From JAEYFP01 sp964579795 (GTDB lineage: Bacteria; Bacillota; Clostridia; Lachnospirales; Lachnospiraceae), in assembly GCA_964579795.1 (NCBI GenBank), contig CAZOHM010000005.1, positions 33,826 through 97,825 of the forward strand: DNA of 64,000 nt, in the 5' to 3' direction. The position numbers and the translations under genes are program-made. Under the pieces are notes generated by a model that worked only from the letters and a program-made list of their open reading frames with translations, was not told the DNA's origin and did not search any database. Below are positions 24,703 through 33,743 of the stretch, piece by piece (position 1 is the first letter of the stretch; each line of letters opens with the position of its first letter).

Positions 24703-27215
24703 TTATTGTCTGAGTTCAATGCCAAGATGCTCCAGTCCATTCAATATTTTTTTCATTGCAGCATTTACATCATTATCCTCAAGTGTCTTATCCTTATCAC
24801 GGAACACTACAGAATAAGCTACTGACTTATAACCTTCTTTGATCTGTTCTCCTTCATAAATATCAAACAGCTCATAATTCTCGAGAATCTTTCCTCCTCT
24901 TTGTGCAATCACAGCTTCTATTTGGCCAACAAGAATATCCTTTGGCACAACCATACTGATATCACGGTTCACTGACGGATATCTTGCAATACCGGTGTAT
25001 TTTCTGTCAAAGCTTACAAATGATTCAATAGAAGGCATATCCAGTACTGCAATATATACTCTTCCCTTCATATCATAGTTGGAAACAACCTCTGGATGCA
25101 CTTCTCCAAGGAATCCTACATTGACGTTCTCATATATCACATTTGCTTGTCGTCCCGGATGTAGGAAAGAATACTCATCACGCAATATTGGATTCCATCT
25201 TTTCAGCATACTTGTATCCATTCCATTCGGATAGTATGACACTTTTTGCTTCATACCAATGTACTCAAACAGTTCTTCCAAAACACCTTTCATACTGAAG
25301 AAGTCTCCGTCTCCATAAAAGCCAAGTGTGAACTGCATTCTTTCATCAGGAAGTTCCTCAAGAGGAAGCTGCTTTGGTAAATATACATTTCCAAGCTCAT
25401 ACAGCTTCACATTTTTATTTCTTCGATTATAATTTGTTGCAAGAGATGTCATCATACCACCAAGAGAGACTGTTCTCATAACAGAAAAATCTTCTCCAAG
25501 AGGATTTGCAATTGTTATTGGTTTTCTGAGGATATCTTCCTTCGGAATCAACAGCTTATCAAAATTCTTTGGACTTTCAAAGGAATAACACATTCCCTGT
25601 GAAAATCCACAATACTCAGCCATATCTCTTACCATTTCTTCAATTCTGAGCTTATAGGAAAGCTTTCCGGTAGTAGCTTCACCTGTTGGCAGCGTCTCGG
25701 AAATTTTATCATATCCATAGAATCTGGCTACTTCCTCTGCAATATCAGCAATCCCTTCCAAATCCTGACGGAAAGTCGGAATGGTAAGAAGCTCTGTCTG
25801 CTTGTCATACTCAATTTCAAGTCTGCTAAAAATAGAAAGCATTTCATTTTTTGTAATATCTGTGCCAAGCAGTTCATTAATACATTTTTCATTCAGCTTA
25901 ATTGTTCTCTGCTCAGGAAGTTCTCTGCATACATCTACAACGCCTCCTACAACTTCACCACAGCCCAATTCCTCAATAAGCTGACATGCACGATTAATTG
26001 CATCAAGCGCATTATGCGGATCCAATCCTTTTTCAAAGATTCCGGAAGCATCTGTTCTTAGACCCAGTCTTTTGGCAGATTTTCTAATATTGGCTCCATT
26101 AAAAGTGGCAGACTCAAAAACTACGGTTTTTACATTCTCTGTAATTTTTGAGTTTTCACCACCCATAATACCTGCAATTCCAATTTCTTTTTCTCCATCA
26201 CAAATCATCAACATCTGATTGTCAAGCTTTCTCATCTGTCCATCTAACGTCATAAATTCTTCATTGTCAGAAGCACGTTTCACAACAATCTTATGTCCCG
26301 ACACTGCATCCAAATCAAATGCATGCATTGGCTGCCCATATTCTTCCATCACATAATTTGTAATATCCACAAGATTATTGATTGGTCTGATTCCGCTTGC
26401 AGCCAGTCTTCTCTGCATCCATTCCGGTGACGGTCCAATTTTGATATTCTTACATACTCTGGCTGTATATCTCGTGCACAGTTCCGGAGCCTGCACTTCT
26501 ACAGAAATATAATCACTCACCTGTTCATTATTTCCCTTTGCTGATACCTTTGGTGCAAGAAATGGTTTCTGAAAAGTAGCTGCCGCCTCTCTTGCAATAC
26601 CAAGTACGCTGTAGCAATCTACTCTGTTCGATGTGATTTCATATTCAAATACTGTATCATGCAGCCCGAGTACTTCAATCGCATCTACGCCAACCTCCGT
26701 TTCAGCGGGAAAGATATAAATACCATTTTCTGGCGCATTCGGATACATTTCTCTATTAGAACCANNNNNNNNNNAATTCCATTTGCTTCGCCATCATAAT
26801 CGGTTACACCAAGTTCTTCAATGGAACACATCATACCAAATGAATCTATTCCACGAAGCTTTCCATTCTTAATCTCTATTCCATTCTCTGGAAGCGGTCC
26901 ACCATCATGACCGCCTGCCACTCTGCCACCGTCTACAACAACAGGGACTTTATCTCCAACCTTTACATTCGGCGCTCCTGTTACAATTTGTAAACTTCGG
27001 TCACCTAAACTCACTTGACAAACAATCAGTTTATCTGCATCTGGATGTTTCTCAATTGACTTAATCTGTCCTACATAAATATCTTTTAGATTTTTATCCA
27101 ATCGTTCAAATGTTTCTACTTTTGTTCCTGAAAGGGTCATTGCATCCGTATATTCCTGATCAGTGCAGTCAAGTTCTGGTACATATGCCTTTATCCATGA
27201 TAATGCTGTATTCAT
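24703..27215 (-). CDS. pheT: Phenylalanyl-tRNA synthetase beta subunit, interrupted by assembly gap
   Basis: Beta chain of the alpha2-beta2 synthetase: N-terminal tRNA-binding (EMAP/OB) domain (residues 40-150), B3/B4 editing domain, B5 domain, catalytic-like core and C-terminal anticodon-binding FDX-ACB domain. Ten Ns at 26765-26774 split the frame: the two flanks are not in phase across exactly ten bases, so the true missing length must be 2 modulo 3 (for example 8 or 11). Both sides are otherwise intact, so this is a sequencing gap rather than a broken gene. AAAGGA lies upstream of the ATG at 27213-27215. Second gene after the pheS T-box. Confidence 0.93.
26765..26774. other. Assembly gap (10 N)
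   Basis: Ten undetermined bases inside pheT, probably a fixed-size scaffold placeholder, because ten does not restore the reading frame. Confidence 0.98.
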
Positions 27216-27251
27216 AATTATTCATTCCTTTCTTTTCATTCCTTCTGCTAA

Positions 27252-28271
27252 TTAAAACTGCTTCAAAAAACGAATATCATTTTCATACAGCAGACGCATG
27301 TCATCTATTTCATATTTTAACAAAGCAACTCTTTCCAATCCCATTCCAAATGCGAAACCAGAATACTGTTCCGGGTCAATACCACTCATACGCAGTACAT
27401 TTGGATGTACCATACCGCAGCCAAGAATTTCAATCCAGCCTGTTCCCTTGCAGAAACGACATCCCTTACCTCCACATTTAAAGCAGGAAACATCTGCCTC
27501 TGCACTTGGTTCTGTAAAATTAAAATGATGCGGTCTGAAGCGAACCTTTGTCTCTTCTCCAAACATTTCTTTTGCAAATTCAGCCAAAGTTCCTTTCAAA
27601 TCAGCAAATGTTATATGCTTATCTATTACAAGACCTTCAATCTGATGGAATGACGGAGAATGTGTCGCATCCACTTCATCCGATCGAAATACTCTTCCGG
27701 GAGCGATCATTCTGATTGGAAGTTTTCCTTTTTCCATTTCATGAACCTGAGTACCTGAAGTCTGTGTACGAAGCAGAAAGTCTCCGTTAATATAAAATGT
27801 ATCCTGCTCATCCTTTGCCGGATGGTCTGCCGGAATATTCAATGCTTCAAAATTATAGTAATCAGTTTCTATTTCAGGTCCTTCTACGACCTCATATCCC
27901 ATTCCGACAAAAATCCGTTCAACCTCTTCCATGACGATTGTATTCGGATGTCTATGTCCCATCGTATCTTTTTTTGCAGGAAGCGTTACATCAATTACTT
28001 CACTTTTCATTTGTGCTTCCCGAAAACTTCTTTCCATTTTTAGTTTTGCTTCTTCCAATGCCTGCTCAATAATTTCACGTGTCTCGTTGACCATTTGACC
28101 AACCTTTGGTCTATCCTGTGGTGCAACATCCTTCATTCCCTTCAAAACAGAAGTTAATTCACCTTTCTTTCCAAGGAAATTTACCTTCACATCATTTAAC
28201 TTCTCCAGTACATCTGAGGCCTGAATTTGCTTCAATGCCTCATCTTTGATTTGTTGCAGCTGTTCTTTCAT
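27252..28271 (-). CDS. pheS: Phenylalanyl-tRNA synthetase alpha subunit
   Basis: 339 residues. Catalytic subunit with an N-terminal coiled coil (1-85) and the class II core: motif 2 FRSDEVDATHSPSFHQIEG and motif 3 GMGLERVALL. A Cys cluster near residues 265-280 (CFKCGGKGC..C) is present as in many bacterial PheS. AAAGGAG lies 8 nt upstream. Expression should be controlled by the T-box leader directly upstream. Confidence 0.97.
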   Translation of the reverse strand: MKEQLQQIKDEALKQIQASDVLEKLNDVKVNFLGKKGELTSVLKGMKDVAPQDRPKVGQMVNETREIIEQALEEAKLKMERSFREAQMKSEVIDVTLPAKKDTMGHRHPNTIVMEEVERIFVGMGYEVVEGPEIETDYYNFEALNIPADHPAKDEQDTFYINGDFLLRTQTSGTQVHEMEKGKLPIRMIAPGRVFRSDEVDATHSPSFHQIEGLVIDKHITFADLKGTLAEFAKEMFGEETKVRFRPHHFNFTEPSAEADVSCFKCGGKGCRFCKGTGWIEILGCGMVHPNVLRMSGIDPEQYSGFAFGMGLERVALLKYEIDDMRLLYENDIRFLKQF

Positions 28272-28303
28272 TATTTGTCTCCTTTCAATTAATCAATACA
28301 TCG

Positions 28304-28638
28304 CAAAAAAAGCAAAAAAAGCCCTCTGGCATCTGCCAGAGGGACGAAATAATTTCCGCGGTACCACCCACATTCCAGAAACATATCTAAATTAATATGC
28401 TACTGACGCTCATCATGCATAACGGGCACATCCGGTTTCCCTTACCTTACTTTCAATGGCACTACTGTTAATCAAAAATCTTTTGTAAACTGCCATGCTA
28501 TATACTTTCTGGGAAACTGCTCCAGTGGGAAATTCAAACTATTATTTGAACTTAAGGAAGCTTACAGCCGATGACTTCCTCTCTCTGAAAGAAAATAATG
28601 TTTTACTGAACACCTTCATCGCATTTTTTCTGCTAATA
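28304..28638 (-). promoter_or_regulatory. T-box riboswitch, tRNA-Phe responsive, pheS leader
   Basis: The conserved T-box core GGTGGTACCGCGG is at 28368-28356. It is followed by a terminator with a 10-bp stem CCCTCTGGCA/TGCCAGAGGG (28322-28343) and a T-run. A candidate Phe specifier UUC lies at 28531-28529 after a GAA context in Stem I. Uncharged tRNA-Phe should stabilise the antiterminator and switch on pheS-pheT and probably queA and the PilZ gene. Confidence 0.92.
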
Positions 28639-28644
28639 ATGTTT

Positions 28645-28673
28645 ATAATATGCAATGCTCACCAAAAAGTCAA
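28645..28673 (-). promoter_or_regulatory. Sigma-A promoter of the pheS T-box transcript
   Basis: TTGACT (28668-28673) and TATTAT (28645-28650) with a 17-bp spacer; it overlaps the last codons of the upstream YihY-family gene. Confidence 0.8.
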
Positions 28674-29474
28674 GCAATAATTTATCTGCGCACCAATAAA
28701 AACAATATACATACTAAAATACAACCAGAGTAACATCATAATTATCGTTGCAAGTGAGCCATACATACTATAGTTGTTAAAATTCATAACATACATTGAA
28801 AACAATCCTGAAAATCCCCACCAGGCAAGCGTTGCAAGAAATGCACCGGGAATCTGTTTTTTGAACTTCAGTTTGATATCCGGTAATACAGTATATAAAA
28901 ACAAAAGTACAAAGAATAGAACAATAATCATAATAATATCACGATATCCAAGAATTGTTTTAATAGATTTTGAAAATTCAAAGAAGTTTGTTTCTATAAA
29001 TATTCTGATACGTTTTCCAAATACACCTCCTACAAGCATTAAAACAATTGCTGCAATCAAAAATAATGTATAAAATACGGACCAAATTCTTGTGACTATA
29101 TAACTTCTTGTTTCCTGTACATCAGAAATCTCATTAAGCCCCTTTGTAATTGCAAGAACACCTCTGGCAGCTGACCAAACTGCTGCTATTACCGAAATTG
29201 ACATAACAGCCGTCGGTTTCCCATACAATTCATCGATAATTGATATTCCCATCGCATCCATTTCATTTGGCAGGAATTCCACAATTGCGGTTAATAAGTC
29301 TGCTTTTGTAAGAGGCGTATAAGGAAGCAGTGTTAATATGATAAGTAAAAATGGAATAATTGATACAAACATGAAAAATGCAGCGCCTGCCGCATATACA
29401 TCAATATGATTTTTTTTTAAAATCTGTGTAAACTTATAGATTGTCAGCACAGCTCTCTGAAGTCTTTTATTCAT
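28659..29474 (-). CDS. YihY/BrkB family inner-membrane protein
   Basis: 271 residues with about six membrane helices. Family features include the AAGAAFFMFVSIIPF helix near residue 30, SAARGVLAITKGLN and a C-terminal LWLYFSMYIVFIGAQIN segment. YihY proteins were once called ribonuclease BN, which is wrong; their function is not settled. The ATG at 29472-29474 is preferred because GAGGAG lies 4 nt upstream. It overlaps the spoIID stop by 8 bp, so the two are translationally coupled. Confidence 0.88.
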   Translation of the reverse strand: MNKRLQRAVLTIYKFTQILKKNHIDVYAAGAAFFMFVSIIPFLLIILTLLPYTPLTKADLLTAIVEFLPNEMDAMGISIIDELYGKPTAVMSISVIAAVWSAARGVLAITKGLNEISDVQETRSYIVTRIWSVFYTLFLIAAIVLMLVGGVFGKRIRIFIETNFFEFSKSIKTILGYRDIIMIIVLFFVLLFLYTVLPDIKLKFKKQIPGAFLATLAWWGFSGLFSMYVMNFNNYSMYGSLATIIMMLLWLYFSMYIVFIGAQINYCLTFW

Positions 29475-31026
29475 AAATCTCCTCAACTACAGTATCCTGA
29501 TAAAAAAAGTTCAAAATATCTGCATAAGTTTTTCCTGCATATGCCATATTTTTTGCCCCATTTTGAGACATTCCAACGCCATGTCCATAGCCGCCACCAT
29601 TCAGTAGTATTTCTTCTAATATACCATCACTTTCATTTCTTTTCAAATTCATTGAAAAATATGCACTTGGTAAAAGCTTTCCACACACTGCTGTGGAGCC
29701 GTCCAGCTTTGTAATCAAAGCATCATTGGGGGAAAGTATATATCTGATATTGTATTCTGTTAATATTCTTATCTGATTCTCACCAAAGCATAACAATACT
29801 TCATCAATCAATCCACCATCATTTCTGTGAATGATCTGTACATCTGTCAGTTCAGACAAAGAATCCGGTACGCCATTCACATATCCATTTTCGGTTTTAT
29901 ACAATATCAGATTCTGATTTACTTCTGCACGCTCTATCATTTTTTCTCTTAAATCAGACAGTTGTTTTGGTGCAAATGACAGTTTCCATCGATACCATGG
30001 TTCTGTAGATTCATAATCATCCTGTTTCATTGATATGATATAAGCGTGAAATCCTTCTTCTGTTGTTAAATCACTTTTTGTTTCATCCAATATTTGAAAC
30101 GCCTCGACTGTTTCCCGACTGCTGATGTTTTTTGAGCATAAATATGGCTTTGAATCAGCAGTCTTTCCATATTCATTTCTCCATACTTCATCATTTGTCG
30201 TCAATCCGCATGAAGTCGAAAAATAATAGGTGCTTGCAATCTGCCCATGATACAATACTACTTCCCCTCTTGTTTCCTGTACCGCTCCTGTAGCAGCCAT
30301 AGTCTCCGCTACATTGTTATATACCTGATATCCACTGCTGTCATCAACATGCGCATTATATTCTTGGTAAGCAGGATTCTGCATTTGCCGCATAGCATAG
30401 CTCCGTGCACATACTGCCTGTGCCTTAAGTGCTTCTTTAGGATAATCGGAGGGCATTTCACTTGTAACAACTGAATACAGATATTCTTCAACCGGTAGTT
30501 CATTTACTATAACATATCCATTTCCTGTTTTAATTATTTCCAGATTTCCACGGTAGGAAGGTACTCCCTGATTACGCTCAATACTTGTAATCTGTATTCT
30601 TTCATTTGAAATCTGACTTGGTTTAAACAAAATATGGATGTCTGATGTTTCAAGTTGCTGTTTTACTGTCATTTTTTCATAAGCATCCAAAAGACTGTTC
30701 AAATTCAATTCCACATTTGCAGGTATTTCTCTTTTCAGATCTCCAACAGTCACATTCATTGCAGTTTTTGATATAATCTTTACATTATCATGAAAAATAC
30801 TTTTAAAATCAGACGTTTTCAACAGTACTCTAATAGTTTCTTCCTCTGTGCTCATTTTGGGTTTGTCTGAATGAGTCTGCTCATTTTCATCTTTCGTTTC
30901 AGAAATGATATCATTATTCTTATCCTGTGCTTTACGCCCATTCTTTCCAATCAATAAAGCTGTCAATACAAGACAGGCAACAAACAACAATAGAATTTTC
31001 CCAGACTGGTTGTTACGACCCCTCAT
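29467..31026 (-). CDS. spoIID: SpoIID/LytB domain protein
   Basis: 519 residues. An N-terminal membrane anchor (about 10-30) holds the protein outside the membrane; the SpoIID catalytic domain occupies the rest, with VNELPVEEYLYSVV, AVCARSYAM and the C-terminal GYGHGVGMSQNGA. SpoIID is a lytic transglycosylase needed for mother-cell engulfment during sporulation; the LytB branch modifies other hydrolases. This protein is about 170 residues longer than Bacillus SpoIID, the extra part lying in the N-terminal half and centre. GGAGG lies 7-8 nt upstream of the ATG, and a sigma-E-like promoter lies just upstream, supporting the sporulation reading. Confidence 0.85.
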   Translation of the reverse strand: MRGRNNQSGKILLLFVACLVLTALLIGKNGRKAQDKNNDIISETKDENEQTHSDKPKMSTEEETIRVLLKTSDFKSIFHDNVKIISKTAMNVTVGDLKREIPANVELNLNSLLDAYEKMTVKQQLETSDIHILFKPSQISNERIQITSIERNQGVPSYRGNLEIIKTGNGYVIVNELPVEEYLYSVVTSEMPSDYPKEALKAQAVCARSYAMRQMQNPAYQEYNAHVDDSSGYQVYNNVAETMAATGAVQETRGEVVLYHGQIASTYYFSTSCGLTTNDEVWRNEYGKTADSKPYLCSKNISSRETVEAFQILDETKSDLTTEEGFHAYIISMKQDDYESTEPWYRWKLSFAPKQLSDLREKMIERAEVNQNLILYKTENGYVNGVPDSLSELTDVQIIHRNDGGLIDEVLLCFGENQIRILTEYNIRYILSPNDALITKLDGSTAVCGKLLPSAYFSMNLKRNESDGILEEILLNGGGYGHGVGMSQNGAKNMAYAGKTYADILNFFYQDTVVEEIYE

Positions 31027-31052
31027 TTTCTGCCTCCTTCAACCTTTGTCCT

Positions 31053-31081
31053 AGTATATGATATTAATCCAGATAATATGA
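31053..31081 (-). promoter_or_regulatory. Candidate sigma-E promoter of spoIID
   Basis: On the minus strand TCATATT (31081-31075), a 14-bp spacer and CATATACT (31060-31053) closely match the mother-cell sigma-E pattern (kmATATT-14-CATACAnT). It lies about 27 nt upstream of the spoIID start, and Bacillus spoIID is also sigma-E controlled. Confidence 0.6.
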
Positions 31082-31114
31082 AAAAAGTCCATGTGGAGAA
31101 TACCACTGGACTTT
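31079..31114 (-). terminator. Terminator of the 6S-like RNA
   Basis: Stem AAAAGTCCA-GTGG paired with CCAC-ATGGACTTTT around a 6-nt loop, followed by a T-run on the minus strand. Confidence 0.85.
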
Positions 31115-31316
31115 TATGTAACCCGAAATGCCGGTTCTTGTATTTTGACTCCTAGCAAACTGCTAGGTGGGTAACCGCAACCGCCCTTCTGCCTTCCACT
31201 GTAGCCAAAGCTGAGGCTTGACATCCAGACGACAATGTAGGAATCCCGTTTAAAGTGATGTAGGTTCAAAATAACAAGAGTTGTCGAACATTCCAGGAAA
31301 TAAACATTCTTTACTT
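31081..31316 (-). ncRNA. ssrS: Probable 6S RNA
   Basis: A 320-nt gap without coding potential holds a complete RNA transcription unit: consensus promoter, about 200 nt of structured RNA, then a terminator. The ends form a long rod-like helix: CTTGTTATTTTGA near 31279 pairs with TCAAAATACAAG near 31140 (one bulge), extended outward by a 9-bp CCTGGAATG/CATTTCGGG helix with wobble pairs. A small hairpin CCTAGCA/TGCTAGG sits on the 3' side of the internal loop. A long hairpin with a central bubble and a 3'-side small hairpin is the 6S architecture that mimics an open promoter to bind RNA polymerase. Assignment rests on shape, length and partial recollection of clostridial 6S sequences. Confidence 0.6.
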
Positions 31317-31322
31317 AATATT

Positions 31323-31351
31323 ATTATAACGCTGCAAATGAATTAAATCAA
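31323..31351 (-). promoter_or_regulatory. Promoter of the 6S-like RNA
   Basis: TTGATT (31346-31351) and a perfect TATAAT (31323-31328) with a 17-bp spacer; the -35 overlaps the stop codon of the upstream aminomutase gene. Confidence 0.85.
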
Positions 31352-32571
31352 TAGATAATCTCAATCTCCCGTTCTTCCCAAGTATGCAGCTTTACATGTT
31401 CTGCATCACTTTCTTCAATGTAATTTGGAAGCAGTGGAATCTTTCCGTAACCATGTGGCGCATTTAGAATATACTGTGGAATAGCAAGACCAGATGTATG
31501 TCCTCTAAGATACTTCATAATCCGCAAACCCTCTTCTACTGTTATCTGAAAATGCTTTGTTCCAAGTACCTGTTTTGGATGAAAAATATAATACGGACGT
31601 ACTCTGGCTTTTAAAAGACCTTCATTCAGGAGCTGAACTACATATTTATCGTTGTTAATCCCTTTTAGAAATACCATTTGATTTCCTAACGGAATCCCTG
31701 CATCGGCAAGTCTGCTGCAGGCTTTCAAAGCCTCAGCTGTTAATTCACCCGGATGATTAAACTGCAGATTCATGAATAAAGGATGATATTTTTTCAGCAT
31801 ATCTGCGAACTGCTGAGTGATTCTCTGTGGCATGGTAACTGGTACTCTTGTACCTATTCTGATAATTTCGACATGAGGAATCTCTCTTACTCGTCTAATA
31901 ATACTCTCAAGCATCTCATCAGGTAACATTAGCGGATCGCCACCTGTAATCAGGACATCTCTGATTTCCTTTGTCTCTTTAATATATGCAATTGCTGCAT
32001 TAATATTCTCTTCTGATTCAATTCTGTCATTTTCTCCAATACGTCTTCTTCGCTGACAGTGTCTGCAGAACATTGCACATGAGCTTGTCACATTGATAAT
32101 CAGTCGATTTGGATAACGCCTTGTAATGCATGGCGCAGGATTGGTATATTCTTCTCCCATCGGATCCAGCTCTCCGGACATGTCCAATTCATCTGCTGAT
32201 GGAAGTGCCATACGATTTATTGGATAAGACATATCCTCATAATCCATAAGAGATAAATAATATGGTGTAGTAGCCCATCTGTATTTATGGGAAATTGTTT
32301 CAATCATCTCTATTTGTTTGCTTGACAGTTTAATAAATTTCTGCAAAACTGAAACAGAACTGATTCTGTTCTTAAGCTGCCAGTGCCAGTCTTCCCAGTC
32401 ACTCTCCTCGGCATCAAAATAATTCATCAATTCTTCTTTATGTTTTTTACTGATTAAGTCACGTTTTTCTTCTGTCTCACGTAAAAACATTTCCTTGAAT
32501 TGCAGAAATTCTTCTATTTCCTGATACAGTTCTTCTGCTCTTTCAAGTGATATTCTCCTCTTTTCTTCCAT
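31348..32571 (-). CDS. eam: Glutamate 2,3-aminomutase (KamA family radical SAM)
   Basis: 407 residues. Radical-SAM, PLP-dependent enzyme with the cluster motif CAMFCRHC near residue 125 and GGDPL. In lysine 2,3-aminomutase two Asp residues bind the substrate amino group (in QCDLS and VVDAP). Here the aligned positions read HPKQV and ILNAP, Asp to Lys and Asp to Asn, the pattern described for glutamate 2,3-aminomutase. The product would be beta-glutamate, a compatible solute. Start: the ATG at 32569-32571 has GAAGG 7 nt upstream; the earlier ATG at 32604 would lie only a few bases after the predicted transcription start. If the residue argument fails it would be an ordinary lysine aminomutase. 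Confidence 0.82.
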   Translation of the reverse strand: MEEKRRISLERAEELYQEIEEFLQFKEMFLRETEEKRDLISKKHKEELMNYFDAEESDWEDWHWQLKNRISSVSVLQKFIKLSSKQIEMIETISHKYRWATTPYYLSLMDYEDMSYPINRMALPSADELDMSGELDPMGEEYTNPAPCITRRYPNRLIINVTSSCAMFCRHCQRRRRIGENDRIESEENINAAIAYIKETKEIRDVLITGGDPLMLPDEMLESIIRRVREIPHVEIIRIGTRVPVTMPQRITQQFADMLKKYHPLFMNLQFNHPGELTAEALKACSRLADAGIPLGNQMVFLKGINNDKYVVQLLNEGLLKARVRPYYIFHPKQVLGTKHFQITVEEGLRIMKYLRGHTSGLAIPQYILNAPHGYGKIPLLPNYIEESDAEHVKLHTWEEREIEIIY

Positions 32572-32616
32572 TCCTATACCTTCAGACCTCATTATTTTCT
32601 TCATTACATATTTTTA

Positions 32617-32645
32617 AGTATACTAGCTTTTCCCATTATCAGCAA
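32617..32645 (-). promoter_or_regulatory. Sigma-A promoter of the aminomutase gene
   Basis: TTGCTG (32640-32645) and TATACT (32617-32622) with a 17-bp spacer on the minus strand. Confidence 0.65.
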
Positions 32646-32682
32646 CCCAAACCAACCAGTATCTTTCTACAAAAAACCCTGA

Positions 32683-33735
32683 TCATTCTACATTATTCGC
32701 AATGCCTACTGCTTTGTCATTTTCATATCTAAGAAGCTTCTCGTTCCAGATTTTTTGATATGCAGCATCATCCTTATGTGATGGAATATCATAGTTTTCT
32801 CCTAAATATTCTCCAAGATACTCTGTAAAAAGCTCTGCACCCTGTGTATTCAGATGGTTTCCTTCATCTGGTGAATGCTTCTTATAATCTAATCCAATCT
32901 CTTCACTATATTTATCAAAGTTTACATAATGAATACCATATTTTTCAGCAGCTGTACTTACTTGTTCATCATAATCTAAACTCCAATTATCAGAATAGCT
33001 CGGAACTTTTATAAACAGCAACTGAATATCTTCCTTTTGACACAACTCTATTGACTTAATTAGAAAATACATATTCTTTTCCCCAATTTTTGTATTATCC
33101 TTCAATAAATATCCATTTCTATCCGGAAGCTTTTCTGTCTTACGAAAATCCATTAAAAATCCATTATAGGTAATTGGCTTATGTCCGTATGCATATAAAA
33201 AGTCTTCATAACCCAATTCCTTCCATCTTGAGTGAAAACGGAATATTGGCAACAGATAATCCGTCATATTTTCATCATCACCTATAGTTGCTTTTATGCA
33301 ATCAAGCTTTGTTTTTGAAAACCGCATTCCATCAATGGATTTTCGGCTGGAAGGTTCTTCCACATATGTATCCCAATACTTTATGAATCCAATATCCATA
33401 ACGACCATCTTTGGTTTATGACATTTTACTGCATCTTCAATCATATAATAAGAAATCCACATAGGCTGCGATGCATTCGCTCTGTCATATGAGGTATACC
33501 CATACTTTTCCCAAAGTACTAATGGAGATATTCCGCTATATACTGTGGAAGATCCAATAAAAATAATGTCTGTATCCTTCTTTTCACGATAGAATTCTCC
33601 TGTGATTCTCCCATCTTGATTTTCATAAATATATTTAGGAATAAAAATCAGATTTAATGTTAAAATGAGAAACACTGCTATTCCAATTTTCAATATGAGC
33701 AGACATAGATTTTTAAATACTTTTTTCTTATCCAT
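32683..33735 (-). CDS. DltD-like SGNH-fold membrane-anchored protein
   Basis: 350 residues. One N-terminal membrane anchor (about 10-32), then an SGNH/GDSL-type extracytoplasmic domain: nucleophile Ser in IFIGSSTVYSG near residue 58 and the Asp/His pair in DEGNHLNTQG near residue 290. It is the last of four genes (ligase, carrier, MBOAT, this) and so fills the DltD position, where the protein hands the aminoacyl or acyl group to the surface polymer. It is shorter than typical DltD and could equally act as an acyl transferase on another glycan. Starts 8 nt after the MBOAT stop. Confidence 0.72.
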   Translation of the reverse strand: MDKKKVFKNLCLLILKIGIAVFLILTLNLIFIPKYIYENQDGRITGEFYREKKDTDIIFIGSSTVYSGISPLVLWEKYGYTSYDRANASQPMWISYYMIEDAVKCHKPKMVVMDIGFIKYWDTYVEEPSSRKSIDGMRFSKTKLDCIKATIGDDENMTDYLLPIFRFHSRWKELGYEDFLYAYGHKPITYNGFLMDFRKTEKLPDRNGYLLKDNTKIGEKNMYFLIKSIELCQKEDIQLLFIKVPSYSDNWSLDYDEQVSTAAEKYGIHYVNFDKYSEEIGLDYKKHSPDEGNHLNTQGAELFTEYLGEYLGENYDIPSHKDDAAYQKIWNEKLLRYENDKAVGIANNVE

Positions 33736-33743
33736 CGTCCCTC

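Noticed and set aside
24703..27215. Two separate genes (split pheT)
   Set aside because: The halves are N- and C-terminal parts of one protein, separated only by Ns whose number is arbitrary.
29467..31026. Reading the SpoIID and YihY genes as two unrelated units
   Set aside because: They overlap by 8 bp with a good internal ribosome site, so they are better read as one operon.
31081..31316. T-box or other riboswitch for spoIID
   Set aside because: No GGTGGNACCGCG core, and the unit has its own terminator before a separate sigma-E-like promoter.
31348..32571. Lysine 2,3-aminomutase call
   Set aside because: The two Asp residues that bind the lysine amino group are Lys and Asn here, so a glutamate-type enzyme fits better.
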